Of a DNA stretch of 64,000 bases, positions 28,101 to 35,308 are shown piece by piece. Source of the DNA: Jatrophihabitans_A lederbergiae (lineage in GTDB: Bacteria; Actinomycetota; Actinomycetes; Mycobacteriales; Jatrophihabitantaceae). Positions within the stretch are counted from its first letter, which is position 1. Every line of letters starts with the position of its first letter. The stretch is from the NCBI RefSeq assembly GCF_031845305.1, contig NZ_JAVREH010000005.1, positions 124,001-188,000 of the forward strand. Direction: 5' to 3'. The notes beneath the pieces were generated by a model. It worked only from the letters and a program-made list of their open reading frames with translations. It had not been told where the DNA came from and did not search any database. Position numbers and translations under genes: made by a program.

Positions 28101-28949
28101 TCACACCGGGGCAAATGACGGTGTCACCACACCGCGAACCGCACCGACCGCGGCCGCGCGGCGAGAGAACTCGACCAGACCGCGAATCTGGCGCTCACCC
28201 AACGAGAAGTCCAGGGTCTGGAAGTAGTTCGCCAGGGTCGCGGCGTCGAAGATCTCCCATCGCGCCGCGCGCTCGGCAACCTGCTGCACGTGAGCCAGCG
28301 CAGTGTCCCGGCTGCGGATGAAGGCGGCGTGCACGTCCTTCACGATGCCGGGGTTGGCCTCGGCGAACTCCCGCCGCGCGGCCCACACCGCGAACACCAT
28401 GGGCAGGCCGGTCCAGTCGCGCCACGCCTGGCCCAGGTCGTGCACCTGCAGGCCCCGGCTCTCGCCCTCGTACGTAGCTCGCAACGCGACATCGCCGATC
28501 ACCACCGCGGCGTCGGCCTCCAGCATCATCGCGTTCACATCGGGTGGGCAGGTGAAGTACTCCGGTTCGACGGAATGCACCTCCCGCAGCCACATCTGGG
28601 CCAACAGCACCGAGGTCCGGGACGTCGACCCGAGTGCGACCCGGCGGCCGTCGAGTTCGGAGAGCGGGCGCTGCGACACCAGGTCGACCGAGAGGACCGG
28701 ACCGTCCGAACCGACCGCGATGTCGGGCAACAGCACCAGCTCGTCGGCGTTGCGCAGGTACTCCACCAGGGAGATCGGGCCGATGTCCAGGTGACCGTCG
28801 ACCAGCATCCGGTTCAGGTTGTCCGGGGTGTCCTTGGTGAGCTCAAGGTCGAGCAGGGCACCCGAGTTGACCAGCCCCCAGTAGATCGGGAGGCAGTTCA
28901 GGAACTGGATGTGGCCGACACGCGGCCGGGCGTTTGACGGCTCCGTCAC
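28101..28949 (-). CDS. mqnA: Chorismate dehydratase
   Basis: First futalosine-pathway enzyme, dehydrating chorismate to 3-enolpyruvyl-benzoate. The 282-residue periplasmic-binding-fold protein starts VGHIQFLNCLPIYWGL after a short lead and has DIGPISLVEYLRNAD, LGSTSRTSVLLAQMW and LGQAWRDWTGLPMVFAVW, all characteristic of MqnA. GTG start at 28949 has a TAGCCT -10 element 7 nt upstream. It is divergent from the inositol-phosphatase-like gene. Confidence 0.95.
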   Translation of the reverse strand: MTEPSNARPRVGHIQFLNCLPIYWGLVNSGALLDLELTKDTPDNLNRMLVDGHLDIGPISLVEYLRNADELVLLPDIAVGSDGPVLSVDLVSQRPLSELDGRRVALGSTSRTSVLLAQMWLREVHSVEPEYFTCPPDVNAMMLEADAAVVIGDVALRATYEGESRGLQVHDLGQAWRDWTGLPMVFAVWAARREFAEANPGIVKDVHAAFIRSRDTALAHVQQVAERAARWEIFDAATLANYFQTLDFSLGERQIRGLVEFSRRAAAVGAVRGVVTPSFAPV

Positions 28950-28956
28950 GAATCCG

Positions 28957-28962
28957 AGGCTA
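28957..28962 (-). promoter_or_regulatory. -10 element (TAGCCT) for mqnA
   Basis: TAGCCT ends 7 nt before the mqnA GTG, giving a leaderless message. It lies in the 59-bp divergent region shared with the phosphatase gene. Confidence 0.55.
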
Positions 28963-28994
28963 CGCGCGAGACCTGGGGCTCTACGGCGGCGGAC

Positions 28995-29000
28995 TAAGCT
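28995..29000 (+). promoter_or_regulatory. -10 element (TAAGCT) for the inositol-phosphatase family gene
   Basis: TAAGCT ends 8 nt before the GTG at 29009, supporting that start over the upstream in-frame ATG at 28934, which lies inside the divergent mqnA gene. Confidence 0.5.
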
Positions 29001-29008
29001 GCGCTTCC

Positions 29009-29767
29009 GTGACCGATGATCTGAGCCTTGCCGCGGAACTGGTACGCGAGGCCGGCCTGCTCGCCGCGCGAATGCTGCGGGAGGGGTTGGAGATCCAGCA
29101 CAAGACCTCTGTCTCGGACGTGGTGTCCGCGGCCGACCACGTCGCCGAGGAGCTGATCGCCGCCCGGCTGCGGGCGGACCGCCCGGACGACGGCATCATC
29201 GGCGAAGAGGGTGCCAGCCAGCCCGGCCGGCGGACCTGGTTCATCGATCCGGTGGACGGAACGTACAACTTCCTGCAGGGCCTGCCGTACTGGTGCGCCG
29301 CGCTCGCGCTCACCGACGTGTCGAGCTGCGCGCCGGTGCTCGGCGCGGTCTATCACCCGTCCTCGGACGAGCTCTGGCTCGGTGGCCTCGACCAGCCCAC
29401 GACCTGCAATGGTGTCGAGGTTGCCCGGCTGGTCGATACGCCGCTGTCCCAGCTGTGCGTGGCGAGCTACCTGCACCCGGCAACCCTGCCCGACGCGGGC
29501 TCACGGGAGCCGCTGCTGTCAGCGCTGTCCGGTGCCGCGACCGTGCGGATGCTCGGGTCGGGCTCCATCGAGCTGGCGTCGGTGGCGGGCGGCCGACTGG
29601 GGGCCTGGGTGCAACACGACTCGCTCGACTGGGACTGGCTGCCCGGCGTGGCCCTGGTGACGGCGGCGGGTGGGGTCACCGAGGTGCTGGAGCACCGCGG
29701 TCATCGCTGGCACATCGCCGGAAACCGGCAGGCCGTGGTAGAGATCCGCGAGCTGCTGCTGGCCTGA
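29009..29767 (+). CDS. Inositol monophosphatase family protein
   Basis: A 252-residue Mg2+-dependent sugar/alcohol phosphatase. It has the family motifs IIGEEGA (metal Glu), WFIDPVDGTYNF (DPxDGT) and SLDWDWLPGVAL (WDxxxG), and a Gly-Gly near the end. Possible substrates include inositol phosphate, histidinol phosphate or fructose 1,6-bisphosphate; the sequence does not decide. The gene stands alone between the mqnA promoter and the convergent DUF1707 gene 13 bp downstream. Confidence 0.9.
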   Translation: MTDDLSLAAELVREAGLLAARMLREGLEIQHKTSVSDVVSAADHVAEELIAARLRADRPDDGIIGEEGASQPGRRTWFIDPVDGTYNFLQGLPYWCAALALTDVSSCAPVLGAVYHPSSDELWLGGLDQPTTCNGVEVARLVDTPLSQLCVASYLHPATLPDAGSREPLLSALSGAATVRMLGSGSIELASVAGGRLGAWVQHDSLDWDWLPGVALVTAAGGVTEVLEHRGHRWHIAGNRQAVVEIRELLLA

Positions 29768-29780
29768 TCGGCTTGCCGGC

Positions 29781-30290
29781 TCAGCGCCAACCGGGGTGAC
29801 ACCGTGACCGGCCGCGCTGTCCCCGCGGTCCGCGCATGCTGCCGTACACCAGGGCACCGCTGGCCGGAATGATCAGGAAGACCACCCATGGCAAGCCGGC
29901 GACAAAGAACAGCGTCAGCGCGATGAACGGCGAGAGGGCCACGAAACGCTCCCCCAGCTTGCCGAACAGCGGCGCACCGCCCGGTCCGCCGGAGGCGGTG
30001 CGACCCGTCCCCGGTGGTTTGCTGGCTCGGTGCGGCTCCGGTGACGTCGCGATTCGGTGCGCCTGCGGCGGTGCCCACCGGGACCCGGTCGGCGAGAACG
30101 GTCCCGGAAGGTCTACGAACAGCGGCCGGAGCTCATCCTCGGTGCGCGCCATCGATGCCTTCGCGTAGCGCTCGCCGTACTCCTCCGGATCGAGCCGGCC
30201 GGCTTCGAGGTGCTCGTCCAGGGCCTTCACGGCCGCTTCTCGCTCGGCGTTGCCGATCCGGACCCCGTACGCGCTGTTGTCATCGCCCAT
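29781..30290 (-). CDS. DUF1707 domain membrane protein
   Basis: A 169-residue protein starting at ATG 30290. Residues ~5-55 are a DUF1707 (SHOCT-like) domain with VRIGNAEREAAVKALDEHL, GRLDPEEYGERYAKA and ARTEDELRPLFVDLP. A Pro/Ala-rich linker follows, and two hydrophobic spans (~125-160) with a basic tail end the protein. Such proteins are common membrane proteins of unknown role in actinobacteria. A second DUF1707 gene lies at 36.8 kb. Confidence 0.85.
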   Translation of the reverse strand: MGDDNSAYGVRIGNAEREAAVKALDEHLEAGRLDPEEYGERYAKASMARTEDELRPLFVDLPGPFSPTGSRWAPPQAHRIATSPEPHRASKPPGTGRTASGGPGGAPLFGKLGERFVALSPFIALTLFFVAGLPWVVFLIIPASGALVYGSMRGPRGQRGRSRCHPGWR

Positions 30291-30378
30291 GAGCCAATGG
30301 TGCGCCGGCTCGTACGGCGGAGCCAGTGCCAATTGTCATGACGCACTCCGCGTTTTCTTAGGTGCGCCGTGAGCAGGC

Positions 30379-30738
30379 TCAGTCCTGGGGCTCGTCGCCC
30401 GACAGCTTGGCATCCATCCGGTCCCGTTGCGAGTGCCGGGCGTTCACCCGCGCCTCGAGATTCTGCGCCAGCCGCTCACGGGGTTTGCGCAGCAGGATGT
30501 AGGACAGCGGGATGGACAGCACCAGAGCGATGATCGCCGCCAGCAGGCTGGGCACCCGGGCCAGCCAGAGCAGGCCCCAGACCGCGAAGAACAGCGCGAA
30601 CCGGAGCAGCGTGTACAGCCACATCGCGCGAAGGGACTGGCCCGGCGTCGGCGGCAGAACCGGGGCTGACCTGCCCTGGTCGGTAGCGCTGTCGTCCGGG
30701 CCGGTCGCGCCGTCGTCCGGGCCAGGTCCTCGGGTCAT
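30379..30738 (-). CDS. DUF4229 membrane protein
   Basis: A 119-residue small membrane protein with two spans, LYTLLRFALFFAVWGLLWL and LLAAIIALVLSIPLSYILL, followed by the family's LRKPRERLAQNLEARV basic segment. The N-terminal ~25 residues are a repeated GPDDxAT stretch. The ATG overlaps the mqnE stop (ATGA), so it is translationally coupled to mqnE, a pairing seen in other actinobacteria. The function is unknown. Confidence 0.86.
   Translation of the reverse strand: MTRGPGPDDGATGPDDSATDQGRSAPVLPPTPGQSLRAMWLYTLLRFALFFAVWGLLWLARVPSLLAAIIALVLSIPLSYILLRKPRERLAQNLEARVNARHSQRDRMDAKLSGDEPQD
30686..30723 (-). repeat. 17-bp repeat pair at the mqnE/DUF4229 junction
   Basis: Two 17-bp copies with one mismatch, offset by 21 bp, lie 12 bp inside the DUF4229 start and encode a repeated GPDD-x-A motif. 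Confidence 0.7.
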
Positions 30739-31880
30739 GCCCAGACGGCTTGCGGCTCAGCGCGCCGATCCGCCAGCGAGACCGGGCCCTCGTACTCCCG
30801 GACGATCTCGTAGCGGGTGTTGCGCTCCTTCGGCTGAAAGCCGGCGTCGCGAATCAGGTCCAGCAGGTTGTCGCGGGTCAGCTTGTCCGGGGTGCCGAAG
30901 TTGTCCGCGTCGTGGGTGATCTTGTACTCGACCACCGAGCCGTCCATGTCGTCGGCGCCGTAGTTCAACGCCAGCTGGGACGTGGACAGCCCGTGCATCA
31001 CCCAGAAGACCTTGACGTGCGGAAAGTTGTCCAGCATCAGCCGCGACACCGCGAACGTCTTGAGGACGTCGGCGGGTGCGGCCATCTTCAGGTGCGACAG
31101 CCGGTTGTTGTCGTTGTGAAAGCGCAGCGGGATGAAGACCTGAAAGCCACCGGTCTCGTCCTGCAGCTCGCGCAGCCGCAGCACGTGATCGACCCGGTGC
31201 CGGGGCTCCTCGATGTGGCCGTACAGCATCGTCGCAGGCGTCTTCAGGCCCTTCTGGTGGGCGAGGCGGTGGATGCGCGACCAGTCCTCCCAGTGGGTGT
31301 TGTGGTCCACGACCTGCTTGCGGACCTCCCAGTCGAAGATCTCCGCGCCGCCACCGGTCAGCGACTCCAGGCCGGCGTCGATCAGCTCGTCGAGCACCTC
31401 GCTCGCGGACAGGCCCGAGATCTCTTCGAAGTAGTGCACCTCGGTGGCGGTGAAGGCCTTGAGCGCGACGTCGGGCAGGACGGCCTTGAGCTCGCGCAGC
31501 ACCCGGGGGTAGTACTTCCACGGCAGGGTCGGGTGCAGACCGTTGACGATGTGCAGCTCGGTGAGCCCGTCGTCCCTCATGGCCAGCGCCAGCTCGACGG
31601 CCTCTTCGACCCGCATGGTGTAGGCGTCCTTCGCGCCGGGCTTGCGCTCGAAGGAGCAGTACGCGCACGAGGCGCGGCACACGTTGGTGAGGTTCAGGTG
31701 CCGGTTCACGTTGAAGTAGACGACGTCACCGTTCTTCTGAGTGCGCACCCCGTGGGCCTGCGCGCCGAGCCAGGCCAGGTCATCGCACTCGTAGAGATCT
31801 TCGCCGTCCTGGCGGCTCAGCCGCTCACCGCTGGCGATCTTGTCGGTCAGCTCGGACTTGCGTGCCGCGTTCCATCCCAT
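30735..31880 (-). CDS. mqnE: Aminodeoxyfutalosine synthase
   Basis: Radical SAM enzyme joining 3-enolpyruvyl-benzoate and SAM-derived adenosine to aminodeoxyfutalosine. From ATG 31880 the 381-residue protein has CRASCAYCSF (Cys68, 72, 75), HIVNGLHPTLPWKYYP, FTATEVHYFE, GGGAEIFDWEVR and LNYGADDMDGSVVEYKI, matching the MqnE family. The start is supported by a TAGTCT -10 element 7 nt upstream. It is coupled to DUF4229 downstream. With mqnA and mqnC it shows that the futalosine route is used. Confidence 0.95.
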   Translation of the reverse strand: MGWNAARKSELTDKIASGERLSRQDGEDLYECDDLAWLGAQAHGVRTQKNGDVVYFNVNRHLNLTNVCRASCAYCSFERKPGAKDAYTMRVEEAVELALAMRDDGLTELHIVNGLHPTLPWKYYPRVLRELKAVLPDVALKAFTATEVHYFEEISGLSASEVLDELIDAGLESLTGGGAEIFDWEVRKQVVDHNTHWEDWSRIHRLAHQKGLKTPATMLYGHIEEPRHRVDHVLRLRELQDETGGFQVFIPLRFHNDNNRLSHLKMAAPADVLKTFAVSRLMLDNFPHVKVFWVMHGLSTSQLALNYGADDMDGSVVEYKITHDADNFGTPDKLTRDNLLDLIRDAGFQPKERNTRYEIVREYEGPVSLADRRAEPQAVWA

Positions 31881-31887
31881 GCCGCTC

Positions 31888-31893
31888 AGACTA
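31888..31893 (-). promoter_or_regulatory. -10 element (TAGTCT) for mqnE
   Basis: TAGTCT ends 7 nt before the ATG at 31880, predicting a leaderless transcript. Confidence 0.55.
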
Positions 31894-31949
31894 CGTTCCA
31901 CCGTCGAATGCCCTTAAATTCGGCTGGCCCGGAGTGCGATGCTCATCGC

Positions 31950-32585
31950 ATGTACGTACCCGCGCACTTTGCGATGACCGAGCCCGAGGTCGCCGAGTTG
32001 CTGGCGAACGCGGTGACGGCGGACCTGATCAGCCCCACGGACGACGGTCTGCTCGCGACCTTTCTGCCGGTGCTCTACGACCCCGTCGCGGGCTCGCTGC
32101 TCGGGCACGTGGCGCGCAACAACCCGCATTGGCGAGCCACCGGCGGGCAGTCGCTGGCGATCGTGCGCGGACCGGACGCCTACGTGTCACCACGCTTCTA
32201 TGCCAGCAAGGCAGAGCACGGGCGGGTGGTGCCGACGTGGAACTACACCACCGCACATGTCCACGGGCGCCTGGTCGCCCATGACGATGTGGAGTGGTTG
32301 CGCGCGCTGGTGACCCGGCTGACAGAACGGCACGAGGCTGCTGCGGGCGACTTTTCGGAGGATCGTCCGTGGGCGGTGACGGACGCACCTGCCGGCTACA
32401 TCGCCGGGCAGTTGCGGGCGATCGTCGGCGTGGAACTGGTGATCGACCGGATCGAGGCCAAGTCCAAGCTCAGTCAGAACCGCTCCGAGGCCGACCGGTC
32501 CGGTGTGGTGGCAGGCCTGTCCGCCGGTGATTGCGCGGGGCAGCCGGTGGCCTCGGCGATGCGCCGCGCCGATCCGACCTGCTGA
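31950..32585 (+). CDS. FMN-binding PaiB-like protein
   Basis: A 211-residue protein of the PaiB/FMN-binding split-barrel family, named after a Bacillus repressor of sporulation and degradative enzymes. It begins MYVPAHFAMTEPEVAELLA and contains LLGHVARNNPHWR, VSPRFYASK and VPTWNYTTAHVHG, the family core. The C-terminal SKLSQNRSEADRSGVVAGL is also typical. It is divergent from mqnE; a TAAATT hexamer at 31915-31920 is a possible -10 box. Its 3' end is partly duplicated. Confidence 0.88.
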   Translation: MYVPAHFAMTEPEVAELLANAVTADLISPTDDGLLATFLPVLYDPVAGSLLGHVARNNPHWRATGGQSLAIVRGPDAYVSPRFYASKAEHGRVVPTWNYTTAHVHGRLVAHDDVEWLRALVTRLTERHEAAAGDFSEDRPWAVTDAPAGYIAGQLRAIVGVELVIDRIEAKSKLSQNRSEADRSGVVAGLSAGDCAGQPVASAMRRADPTC

Positions 32586-32636
32586 GCGGTCGCCAGCTCA
32601 CTGCGCCGGCCCAATCTGACCTGGTGAGCGGTCGCC
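32560..32636 (+). repeat. Imperfect 35-bp duplication of the PaiB-like gene end
   Basis: The segment 32560-32594, which includes the TGA at 32583-32585, recurs at 32602-32636 with five mismatches in 35. The offset is 42 bp. The second copy is non-coding. Confidence 0.75.
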
Positions 32637-32676
32637 CGGGCGCCCGCTCAGTAGGTCAATCGCTGGGATGGATCGT

Positions 32677-33126
32677 TCAGACCGCGGCGAGGGCCTTCAG
32701 GGCGCTGTCGGCGTGCGTGGCCATGTTGAACTCGCTGCTGATCTCGGTGATCAGCCTGCGGTCGGTGCCGATGACGAACGTCGTGCGCTTGACCGGCAGC
32801 GGCCCGAACCGGCGCTTGACCCCGAAGCTACGCGCCACCGTCCCGTCGACATCCGACAGCAACGGGTAGTCGAAATTGTGCTGGCCCGCGAACTGCGCCT
32901 GCCTGGCGACCGGATCGGTCGAGATGCCGACCCGCTGGGCACCGGCCGCGGCGAACTCGGCGGCCAGGTCCCGAAAGTGGCAGCTCTCCTTGGTGCAGCC
33001 GGGCGTCATCGCCGCCGGATAGAAGAACAGCACGACCGGCCCGTCGGCGAGCAAAATGCTGAGCCGCCGGGGAGTCCCGTCCTGGTCGGGCAGTTCGAAG
33101 TCCTCGATCACGTCGCCTGGTGTCAT
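32677..33126 (-). CDS. bcp: Peroxiredoxin, Bcp/PrxQ type
   Basis: A thioredoxin-fold thiol peroxidase reducing hydroperoxides in the cytoplasm. The 149 residues include VVLFFYPAAMTPGCTKESC with the peroxidatic Cys44 and the resolving Cys49 (the 1-Cys-4-residue-Cys spacing of PrxQ). The C-terminal region has the RTTFVIG strand. ATG at 33126 has TAGGCT 6 nt upstream. It is a single-gene unit convergent with the PaiB-like gene. Confidence 0.94.
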   Translation of the reverse strand: MTPGDVIEDFELPDQDGTPRRLSILLADGPVVLFFYPAAMTPGCTKESCHFRDLAAEFAAAGAQRVGISTDPVARQAQFAGQHNFDYPLLSDVDGTVARSFGVKRRFGPLPVKRTTFVIGTDRRLITEISSEFNMATHADSALKALAAV

Positions 33127-33132
33127 GCCCGC

Positions 33133-33138
33133 AGCCTA
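33133..33138 (-). promoter_or_regulatory. -10 element (TAGGCT) for bcp
   Basis: TAGGCT ends 6 nt before the bcp ATG, predicting a leaderless transcript between the Lrp gene and bcp. Confidence 0.5.
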
Positions 33139-33213
33139 AAGCCGCTGCGCAGTCCCGGCTCGCCCGACGGCGTCACTCCCGGGGGCTTCCGGGATGGGAC
33201 CCACCGGACGGCC

Positions 33214-33675
33214 TCACTCCGGCTGGGGCTCGCCCGCGGACTGGACCCGGCCCTCGAACCGGGTCGACAGCACCACTGTGGACCGGGTCCGCGCCACGCC
33301 CTTGATCTTGGACAACGCCCGGATCGCGGTCTCGAGCCCCAGCACGTCCGGAACCCGCACCTTCACCACGAACGACTCCTCGCCGGCCACGAACCAGCAG
33401 TCCTCCACCGCGGCCAGCACGGCCAGGTCGTCGGCCACCGCATCCTCGTCGGCGTTGTCGGACAGGAACACCCCGACCAGGGCACTCATCGAGTAGCCGA
33501 GGGCCTCCGGTGCCACTGCCGCGTGATAGCCGGTGATGACGTCCTGCGCCTCGAGCTTGCTGACCCGGTCGTGGACCGCCGGGGCGGACAGGCCCACCTC
33601 GCGGGCTAGTTCGGTGTACGTGGCCCGGGCATTCGACCTGAGCGCATCGATGATGGATCTGTCCACTGCGTCCAT
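33214..33675 (-). CDS. Lrp/AsnC-family transcriptional regulator
   Basis: A 153-residue regulator starting MDAVDRSIIDALRSNARATY at ATG 33675. The helix-turn-helix is TELAREVGLSAPAVHDRVSKLEA; the C-terminal half is a RAM ligand-binding domain with GYSMSALVGVFL and DCWFVAGEESFVVKV. It lies 13 bp after the ubiX-like gene, and a similarly placed AsnC gene occurs in the Streptomyces menaquinone cluster, so it may respond to an amino acid and tune these genes. The target genes are not shown by the sequence. Confidence 0.92.
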   Translation of the reverse strand: MDAVDRSIIDALRSNARATYTELAREVGLSAPAVHDRVSKLEAQDVITGYHAAVAPEALGYSMSALVGVFLSDNADEDAVADDLAVLAAVEDCWFVAGEESFVVKVRVPDVLGLETAIRALSKIKGVARTRSTVVLSTRFEGRVQSAGEPQPE

Positions 33676-33688
33676 GATCGTCAGTGTG

Positions 33689-34369
33689 TCAGCCGGAACC
33701 GCTTTCGGACTTCCGGCCGGCACCCAACTCGCCGGTCCACCGGGTTGTCAGCGAGTGCTCGACGCCGATCACGTCCAGCACCTTCGCGGCGACGAAGTCC
33801 ACCAGCCGCTGTACCGAGGACGCCCCGGCGTAGAAGGCGGGGCTGGCCGGCAGTACCACGGCGCCGGCGTCGTACAGCTCGATCAGGTGGCTCAGGGTGG
33901 CCCGGGTGTACGGCGTCTCACGCGGCACCACGACGAGTGGCCGGCGCTCCTTGAGGGTGACATCGGCGGCGCGCTGCAGCAGGTCCTTGGACAGGCCGAT
34001 GGCGATTCCTGCCACGGCGGCGGTCGAAGCCGGGACGACGACCATTCCACGAGCCGGGTACGAGCCGCTGGCCGGCCCACCGGCGAGGTCGGTCGCCGTC
34101 CAGTAGCGGACTGCGGTCTCGTCGACCTTGCGTCCGAGCCAGCCGGCCAGGTCCTCGTCCCAGTGGTTGTCCCGGAACGCGATACCCGTCTCGTCCAGGA
34201 TGGTCAGCCGGGCGGCTCGCGACACCACTAGGTCTACCGGCTCACCCGCGTCCAGCAGGCCGAGGATCACCGCCCGGGCGTACGGGGTGCCCGAGGCACC
34301 GGAGACGCCGACGACCCACGGCAGCCGCGCCGGCGCGCTGCTCACGGGCGCAGTCCCTGCGTTGCTCAC
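33689..34369 (-). CDS. UbiX-like flavin prenyltransferase (mqnM-type)
   Basis: Makes prenylated FMN for UbiD-type decarboxylases. The 226-residue protein starts SNAGTAPVSSAPARLPWVV and has the flavin loop VVGVSGASGTPYA, VVVPASTAAVAGIA, LVVVPRETPYT and ASPAFYAG near the C-terminus. Partners UbiD and the prenyltransferase lie directly upstream, and the order matches the Streptomyces mqn cluster. Two GTG starts (34369, 34345) exist because the mqnP/ubiX junction is duplicated; the first overlaps the mqnP stop. Confidence 0.92.
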   Translation of the reverse strand: MSNAGTAPVSSAPARLPWVVGVSGASGTPYARAVILGLLDAGEPVDLVVSRAARLTILDETGIAFRDNHWDEDLAGWLGRKVDETAVRYWTATDLAGGPASGSYPARGMVVVPASTAAVAGIAIGLSKDLLQRAADVTLKERRPLVVVPRETPYTRATLSHLIELYDAGAVVLPASPAFYAGASSVQRLVDFVAAKVLDVIGVEHSLTTRWTGELGAGRKSESGSG

Positions 34370-34385
34370 GGGCGCAGTCCCTGCG
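34339..34385 (-). repeat. Duplicated 23-bp mqnP stop/ubiX start junction
   Basis: A perfect 23-bp segment occurs at 34339-34361 and 34363-34385. Both copies contain a GTGA in which a stop and a start overlap. The copy at 34363-34385 is the actual mqnP stop/ubiX start; the other lies inside ubiX in frame. Confidence 0.92.
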
Positions 34386-35280
34386 CTATCAGATCGGCGA
34401 GGGCGAACACGAACAGCTGGATGCCGACGAACCCGTTCGCGGTGAAGAAGGCTCGGTTCACCCGCGACAGGTCATCGGTCTTGACGATGGTGTGCTCGTA
34501 GGCCAGTACCGCGGCCGTGATCGCCAGCCCCACCCACCAGATCATGCCCAGGCCGGCCGCGACCCCGAACCAGACGTAGCAGGCCACCGTGATCAGGTGC
34601 GTGATGGTCGACCAGCGCAGCGCCGACGCGATGCCGAACCGGGCCGGGAACGAGCGGGATCCGATCTCGCGGTCGATGGCTGCGTCCTGGCAGGAGTAGA
34701 TGAGGTCGAAGCCCCCGATCCAGGTGCCGACCGCGAGCCCGAGCGCGGTGGCCGGCCAGGCGAACCCGCCGGTCACGCCCATCCAGGCGCCGACCGGGGC
34801 AATGGCCTGCGCCAATGCCAGCAGCGCCTGCGGAAAGTCGGTGAACCGCTTGCCGTAGGAGTACAGGATCAGCAGGCCGACCGCGACCGGCGACAGCAGC
34901 AGCGGCAGCCATCCGAGCGCGGCAGCCGAGGCCAGGAAGATCACCAGGGCGACGGCGAAGCCCCGCCACGCCGTGCCGAGCGACAGCACTCCGGTCACCA
35001 GCTCGCGGCGGCCAGTCCGCGGGTTCAGCGCGTCGAAGCGCCGGTCCAGGATCCGGTTGCCGGCCATCGCCACCGTCCGGGCGGACACCATCGCGACGAC
35101 GATCAGGCAGAGCTGCAGCCAGTGCACCGAGCGGCTGTCGATCCACATGGCGGTGAACGCGGCGATCAGCGCGAACGGCAGCGCGAACACCGAGTGCTCG
35201 ATCATCACCAGGCGCAGGAACGCCCGGACCTTGTTCGGCGCCGGGGCGGTTACGCCGACGGTGGAGGCAGACGAGGACAC
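34366..35280 (-). CDS. mqnP: UbiA-family prenyltransferase, menaquinone (mqnP-type)
   Basis: Integral membrane enzyme that attaches the polyprenyl chain to the naphthoate ring intermediate. The 304 residues have about nine membrane spans and two Asp-rich motifs, NRILDRRFDALNPRT and YSCQDAAIDREIGSRS, which bind the prenyl diphosphate via Mg2+. It lies between the ubiD-like and ubiX-like genes, which links it to menaquinone rather than heme O. The substrate in the futalosine route is a prenylated 6-naphthoate precursor by analogy to Streptomyces. Confidence 0.9.
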   Translation of the reverse strand: MSSSASTVGVTAPAPNKVRAFLRLVMIEHSVFALPFALIAAFTAMWIDSRSVHWLQLCLIVVAMVSARTVAMAGNRILDRRFDALNPRTGRRELVTGVLSLGTAWRGFAVALVIFLASAAALGWLPLLLSPVAVGLLILYSYGKRFTDFPQALLALAQAIAPVGAWMGVTGGFAWPATALGLAVGTWIGGFDLIYSCQDAAIDREIGSRSFPARFGIASALRWSTITHLITVACYVWFGVAAGLGMIWWVGLAITAAVLAYEHTIVKTDDLSRVNRAFFTANGFVGIQLFVFALADLIAQGLRP

Positions 35281-35308
35281 GCTCTTGAGTGTGCCAGCCG
35301 GGCCCGCC

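Noticed and set aside
27860..28114. An 84-codon minus-strand ORF over the hairpin region
   Set aside because: It runs through both strong hairpins and the mini-gene promoter with no motif or ribosome site; open by chance.
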